Source of the DNA: an uncultured Bacteroidota bacterium
GTDB lineage: Bacteria; Bacteroidota; Bacteroidia; Chitinophagales; Chitinophagaceae
Length of the DNA: 64,000 bases
Assembly: GCA_903824725.1 (NCBI GenBank)
Contig: CAIJXU010000093.1
Span: forward strand, 1-64,000
Reading direction: 5' to 3'
The stretch's first letter is position 1. Each line of letters opens with the position of its first letter. The translations under genes and the position numbers were made by a program. Under the pieces are notes generated by a model. That model did no database searches, had not been told where the DNA came from, and worked only from the letters and a program-made list of their open reading frames with translations. This document shows, in pieces, positions 59,359-64,000 of the stretch.

Positions 59359-62300
59359 AAAAGTATTATTTATTAATAGGAATGGTGGGATTGTTTTTTG
59401 CATTCACTACTATGCCCAAACTTCCTGAAGATATAAATAAAGAGTATCTAAAATTGCCTTCGTTGATTGATTATAATGAACATGTAAAACCTATTTTATC
59501 AGATAAATGTTTTTCTTGTCATGGGCCCGATAAGGCAAAACAAAAAGCAGGACTCAGATTAGATATAGCAGAATCGGCCTATGCCCCCTTACCAGAAAGT
59601 CCAGGTAAAGTGGCTATATACCCTGGTAATATTAATAAAAGTGAATTATACTTTCGTATCATTTCAAAGGATTCATCTTATTTAATGCCAGACCCTAAGT
59701 CACATTTAAGTTTAAGTGCAAGGGAAAAAGCAATGCTAATTAAGTGGATTGAAATGGGTGCCGTATATAAACCTCATTGGGCATTTGTAGCTCCACAAAA
59801 AAAGGCTATCCCCGAAATTTTTAATTATCAGGTGAATAACCCCATTGATCAATTTGTCATAAGTCGATTACAGCAGGAGGGATTACAACCTAGCCCCACC
59901 GCATCAAGAGAGATTTTATTAAGGCGTGTTTCCTTGGATTTAACAGGTCTCCCACCCACGATTCAAGAAATAGACAACTTTTTAAATGATAAAAGTCCCA
60001 ATGCATATGAAAAACAAGTGGACCGATTATTAAACTCACCTCATTATGGTGAAAAAATGGCGACGCAGTGGTTGGACTTAGCTCGTTTTGCAGACTCTTA
60101 TGGCTATACCGTGGATCGAACAAGAGATATGTCACTGTATAGAGATTGGGTGATAAAAGCTTTTAATGAAAACCTGTCTTACAAAGACTTTATACAATAT
60201 CAATTAGCGGGCGATTTAATGCCGTCTCCAACCAAGGACATGATCATTGCAACGGCATTTAACAGAAACCATCCTCAAAATATGGAAGGTGGTATTATAG
60301 AGCAAGAGTTTCAAACAGAATATGTCATGGATCGAACCAATACATTTGGTGAAGCTTTTTTATCCATTTCGGTTGGATGTGCTAGATGCCATGATCATAA
60401 GTATGATCCAGTATCACAGGAAAATTATTATCAACTTTATAGTTTCTTTAATAATGTTTTGGAGTCAGGTCAAATATCCTGGAACGACGATATGCCCACA
60501 CCTACATTAATGCTTCCTACCCAAGAGGAAGAAAAAACAATACAATACATTAAAACCTTAATCAAAGAAAAGGAATCACAATTACAGTCCGCATATACCC
60601 ATTCGGCAAGTAACTTTAATGATTGGATACAACAAGAAAAATATAAATCCATTCCTAGTAAAGGAATCCCTAATGATCATTTACAAGGCTATTATACATT
60701 TGAGGATTCTTTAAAAAACGAAATCAATAAAAGTAAAGCAGCCATATTAAGACGCGATTGGGATAATAAAATGGAGCAGCTCGTTTTTGAAAAAAATAAC
60801 AATGGACAAGCCTTGGTTTTAAATGGAGATACTTATTTAGATTTAAAAGAAGTGGGCGTGTTTCGCAATTCAGACCCCTTCACTATTGGACTTTGGTTAT
60901 ACATTCCTAAGGAAATGAAAGAGGGCGTACTGTTTCACAAAAGCAATGCGGAGCGATTATATAATTATAAGGGATATAATGTATACTTAAAAAATAATAA
61001 ATTAGAAATGACGATGGCGCATACGGCGCCTTCTAATGCCATTACAAAAGTAGCATTAACCGATGTTCCGCGAAATCAATGGATACATCTTGCCATGACA
61101 TATGACGGATCGTCTACTGCCAAAGGCTTTCAACTTTTGATCGATGGAAATCAACTCCAAATGGAAACGGTGATAGATCAACTATATAAAGACATTATAT
61201 TTTTCTCCAAGGATGAACCCGCATTACAAATTGGTGGTTGGTATAGAGGCTTTGGTTTTAAAGGCGGCAAGATCGATGACATTACAGTATACAATAGACT
61301 ACTCACTCCCTTTGAAATAAAAATATTAGCAAATAAAGCAAGCTGGAATTTGATTACACAAAAAGCAAAAAATCAGTTAAGTGCTGAAGAAATTGAAATT
61401 TTAAAAGATTATTATGCTTCGATAATAGATCCTAAAATAATATCAGCAAAAGAAGCTTTACAATTACAACGAAAAATATTTTCAGATTCAACAGAGCATA
61501 TCAAAGAATTAATGGTCATGCAAGAAATGGCGAAACCTAAAAAAACTTTTTTATTAAATAGAGGTCAGTATGACGCGCCTCGTAAGGAAGTGTTCCCCAA
61601 TACACCTGAAAAAATACTTCCCTTCTCTGGTCAATATCCCAAAAATAGATATGGATTAGCACAATGGCTTACGGACCCTCGTCATCCTTTAACAGCAAGA
61701 GTAGTGGTGAATCATTTATGGCAAAATTTTTTCGGAACCGGTTTGGTTAAAACTGCAGAGGATTTTGGAAATCAAGGTGAAATGCCTAGTCACTTAGATT
61801 TATTAGATTGGTTGGCTATTGACATGAGGGAAAGCGGATGGGATATAAAAAAATTGAATAAACGCATCGTCATGTCTGCTACCTATCAACAAGATTCCAA
61901 AGCAAGCGCCGCCTTAAAAGAAAAAGACCCTGAAAATAGATTATTAGCAAGAGGCCCCGCTAATAGATTGACATCGGAAATGATTCGTGACAATGCTTTA
62001 ATGGCAAGCGGCTTGTTAAATAAAAAACTAGGGGGTAAAAGCATCTATCCCTATCAACCCGAAGGCCTTTGGGAAATTAATAATACCAATTATGTTCAAG
62101 ACAGTACCGATGCTATTTATAGAAGAAGCCTTTACATCGTTTTAAAAAGAACCGTGCCCAATCCAACCCTGGCTAATTTTGATGGTCCATCAAGGGCCTC
62201 CTGTGTGGTACGCAGACAATCTACCAATACGCCTTTACAAGCATTGGTCACTTTAAATGATCCCACTTTTATTGAAGCAGCAAAAGTAATGGGCGAAACA

Positions 62301-62570
62301 ATGACGCAGCAATCTAATACAACTAGCGCCATCACAACAGCCTATCGACAACTCACCGGTATCACACCAACAATAAAAGAAATTGCTTTGTTAACCAACT
62401 TGCAACAAATTGAATACAATAAATTCAAAGTCAACCCCAATAAAACAAAGGGATGGTTGAATACTGGATTGTATAAAATTAATAAATCATTAGACCCTTG
62501 TTGGGTGGCAGCAAACACTGTAGTGGCTAGTACCATTTTGAATTCGGATGCAACCATTACTAAAAGATAA
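59355..62570 (+). CDS. PSCyt1/DUF1549/DUF1553 cytochrome c domain protein with internal LamG-like insert (cassette C)
   Basis: CFSCHGPDKAKQKAGLRLD, CARCHDHKYDPVS, HPLTARVVVNHLWQNFFGTGLVKTAEDFGNQG. LamG-like insert around 60660-61330 (LKEVGVFRNSDPFTIGLWLYIP, QWIHLAMTYDGS, GKIDDITVYNRLLTPFEI). Confidence 0.92.
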   Translation: MKKYYLLIGMVGLFFAFTTMPKLPEDINKEYLKLPSLIDYNEHVKPILSDKCFSCHGPDKAKQKAGLRLDIAESAYAPLPESPGKVAIYPGNINKSELYFRIISKDSSYLMPDPKSHLSLSAREKAMLIKWIEMGAVYKPHWAFVAPQKKAIPEIFNYQVNNPIDQFVISRLQQEGLQPSPTASREILLRRVSLDLTGLPPTIQEIDNFLNDKSPNAYEKQVDRLLNSPHYGEKMATQWLDLARFADSYGYTVDRTRDMSLYRDWVIKAFNENLSYKDFIQYQLAGDLMPSPTKDMIIATAFNRNHPQNMEGGIIEQEFQTEYVMDRTNTFGEAFLSISVGCARCHDHKYDPVSQENYYQLYSFFNNVLESGQISWNDDMPTPTLMLPTQEEEKTIQYIKTLIKEKESQLQSAYTHSASNFNDWIQQEKYKSIPSKGIPNDHLQGYYTFEDSLKNEINKSKAAILRRDWDNKMEQLVFEKNNNGQALVLNGDTYLDLKEVGVFRNSDPFTIGLWLYIPKEMKEGVLFHKSNAERLYNYKGYNVYLKNNKLEMTMAHTAPSNAITKVALTDVPRNQWIHLAMTYDGSSTAKGFQLLIDGNQLQMETVIDQLYKDIIFFSKDEPALQIGGWYRGFGFKGGKIDDITVYNRLLTPFEIKILANKASWNLITQKAKNQLSAEEIEILKDYYASIIDPKIISAKEALQLQRKIFSDSTEHIKELMVMQEMAKPKKTFLLNRGQYDAPRKEVFPNTPEKILPFSGQYPKNRYGLAQWLTDPRHPLTARVVVNHLWQNFFGTGLVKTAEDFGNQGEMPSHLDLLDWLAIDMRESGWDIKKLNKRIVMSATYQQDSKASAALKEKDPENRLLARGPANRLTSEMIRDNALMASGLLNKKLGGKSIYPYQPEGLWEINNTNYVQDSTDAIYRRSLYIVLKRTVPNPTLANFDGPSRASCVVRRQSTNTPLQALVTLNDPTFIEAAKVMGETMTQQSNTTSAITTAYRQLTGITPTIKEIALLTNLQQIEYNKFKVNPNKTKGWLNTGLYKINKSLDPCWVAANTVVASTILNSDATITKR

Positions 62571-62574
62571 TTTT

Positions 62575-64000
62575 ATGGAAAAAGATTTTAAAATATATAC
62601 GCAAGAATTTGATGCCATTAATAAAAAATTAGAGCGCAGAAATTTTTTAAAAAGTACGGCAGGCGGTTTAGGCGCAATGGCATTAGGAACACTTTTAAGC
62701 AGCAGCATTTCAACTAAATCATTTGAACAACAAATTTTAGAATCCTTACCCACCATCGCACCTAAAGCAAAACGAGTTGTTTATTTATTTATGAGTGGGG
62801 GGCCTTCACAATTTGAAACATTTGATTATAAACCAGGCCTAGCTAAGATGCAAGGACAGGGGCTACCTGAATCGGTTCGAAACGGACAAAGATTAACAGG
62901 GATGAGTGCAAGTCAAGCGCTGTTGCCCATTGCGCCTTCTTTTTCTGAATTTAAACAATATGGAAAATCCAATACATGGGTAAGTGATTTGCTTCCTTAC
63001 ACCGCCCAAGTAGTGGATGAGTTATGTATCATCAAATCCATGTTTACTGAACAAATTAATCATGACCCTGCACTTACTTTTTTTCAAACTGGACATCAAC
63101 TCCCTGGTCGACCATCCATTGGTTCATGGCTTAGTTATGGACTAGGATCTGAAAATAAAAATTTACCAGCATTCATTGTATTGGTTTCAAAAAACGCATC
63201 AAGGGATCAGCCCTTGTATGCAAGATTATGGGGAAATGGATTTTTGCCATCCCAACATCAAGGGGTACAATTTAGAGCGGGAAATGACCCTGTTTTATTT
63301 TTAAATAATCCAGAAGGGTATGATGGAAAAGACAGAAAAGAAATGTTACAATATTTATCTGAATTAAATAATTTACAAAATGATGTATGGGGTGATCCAG
63401 AAGTGGATGCGCGTATGTCACAATATGAACTTGCCTTTAGAATGCAAACCTCTGTGCCCGATGTGATGGATACCTCTACCGAATCGGATGAAATTTTTGA
63501 ATTGTATGGACCAGACAGTAGAGAAAAGGGCACTTTTGCTGCTAATTGTATTTTAGCTCGAAAATTATTAGAAAAAGATGTACGATTTGTACAGCTGTAC
63601 CACCAAGGATGGGATCATCATGGATCCTTGCCACAAGGTATGAAGCAACAATGCAAGCAAACCGATCAAGCTTCAGCGGCTTTAATAATGGATTTAAAAA
63701 GAAGAGGCATGTTAGATGACACACTCGTAATATGGGGTGGTGAGTTTGGCAGAACCGTTTATTCTCAAGGAAAATTAGAAAAAGAAAATTACGGAAGAGA
63801 CCATCATCCGCGTTGTTTTACGATGTGGATGGCAGGTGCGGGGGTGAAGCCTGGAATCACTTACGGACAAACGGATGATTTTAGCTATAATATTATTAAA
63901 AATCCTGTTCATGTGCATGATTTTCAAGCAACACTTTTACATATCATGGGGCTTAATCACGAACAACTCGTTTATAAATATCAAGGAAGGCGATTCAGAT
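62575..64000 (+). CDS. DUF1501 family protein with Tat signal (cassette C), truncated at the window edge
   Basis: Own translation from ATG 62575: MEKDFKIYTQEFDAINKKLERRNFLKSTAGGLGAMALGTLL...FMSGGPSQFETFDYKPGLAKMQGQGLPESVRNGQRLTGM...; WGGEFGRT and GRDHHPRCF follow. Open to 64000; absent from the ORF track. Confidence 0.93.
   Translation, partial: MEKDFKIYTQEFDAINKKLERRNFLKSTAGGLGAMALGTLLSSSISTKSFEQQILESLPTIAPKAKRVVYLFMSGGPSQFETFDYKPGLAKMQGQGLPESVRNGQRLTGMSASQALLPIAPSFSEFKQYGKSNTWVSDLLPYTAQVVDELCIIKSMFTEQINHDPALTFFQTGHQLPGRPSIGSWLSYGLGSENKNLPAFIVLVSKNASRDQPLYARLWGNGFLPSQHQGVQFRAGNDPVLFLNNPEGYDGKDRKEMLQYLSELNNLQNDVWGDPEVDARMSQYELAFRMQTSVPDVMDTSTESDEIFELYGPDSREKGTFAANCILARKLLEKDVRFVQLYHQGWDHHGSLPQGMKQQCKQTDQASAALIMDLKRRGMLDDTLVIWGGEFGRTVYSQGKLEKENYGRDHHPRCFTMWMAGAGVKPGITYGQTDDFSYNIIKNPVHVHDFQATLLHIMGLNHEQLVYKYQGRRFR

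Noticed and set aside
62132-63724. Minus-strand ORFs at 62132-62335, 62342-62557, 62490-62756, 63258-63533 and 63542-63724
   Set aside because: All antisense to cassette C DUF1549/DUF1553 or DUF1501 coding sequence.

Overview
The window reads as AT-rich Bacteroidota DNA, Chitinophagaceae-like by protein flavour (inference only). It is packed with genes typical of Planctomycetes/Verrucomicrobia-style glycan catabolism. Main content: (i) three paralogous cassettes, A (907-6869), B (14340-20022) and C (57955-window end), each encoding a PSCyt1/DUF1549/DUF1553 cytochrome, an exported DUF1501 protein and a DUF2231/c-type cytochrome/LRR membrane protein; (ii) a complete L-rhamnose operon at 21038-27171 (transporter, aldolase-dehydrogenase, mutarotase, isomerase, kinase) followed by a convergent MFS sugar transporter; (iii) a DUF1080 / Tat-exported Gfo-Idh-MocA / double-DUF1080 cluster (29499-33542); (iv) GH95, SGNH hydrolase, sulfatase, sialidase, DUF2961 (GH172-like), CBM9-like and alpha-galactosidase-like genes; (v) a ThuA-PQQ glucose dehydrogenase-PKD-cytochrome c fusion preceded by a potentially structured leader; (vi) a MacA/FtsX/LolD-type ABC exporter. 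I saw no SusC/SusD pair, rRNA, tRNA, CRISPR array, transposase or phage gene. The best candidate for an under-described system is the set of three mosaic cytochrome cassettes, whose large subunits carry different carbohydrate-binding inserts. The component domains are known but their biochemistry is poorly defined. The right-edge DUF1501 gene (62575 to end) is missing from the supplied ORF track. All family assignments come from reading motifs; no database search was run.
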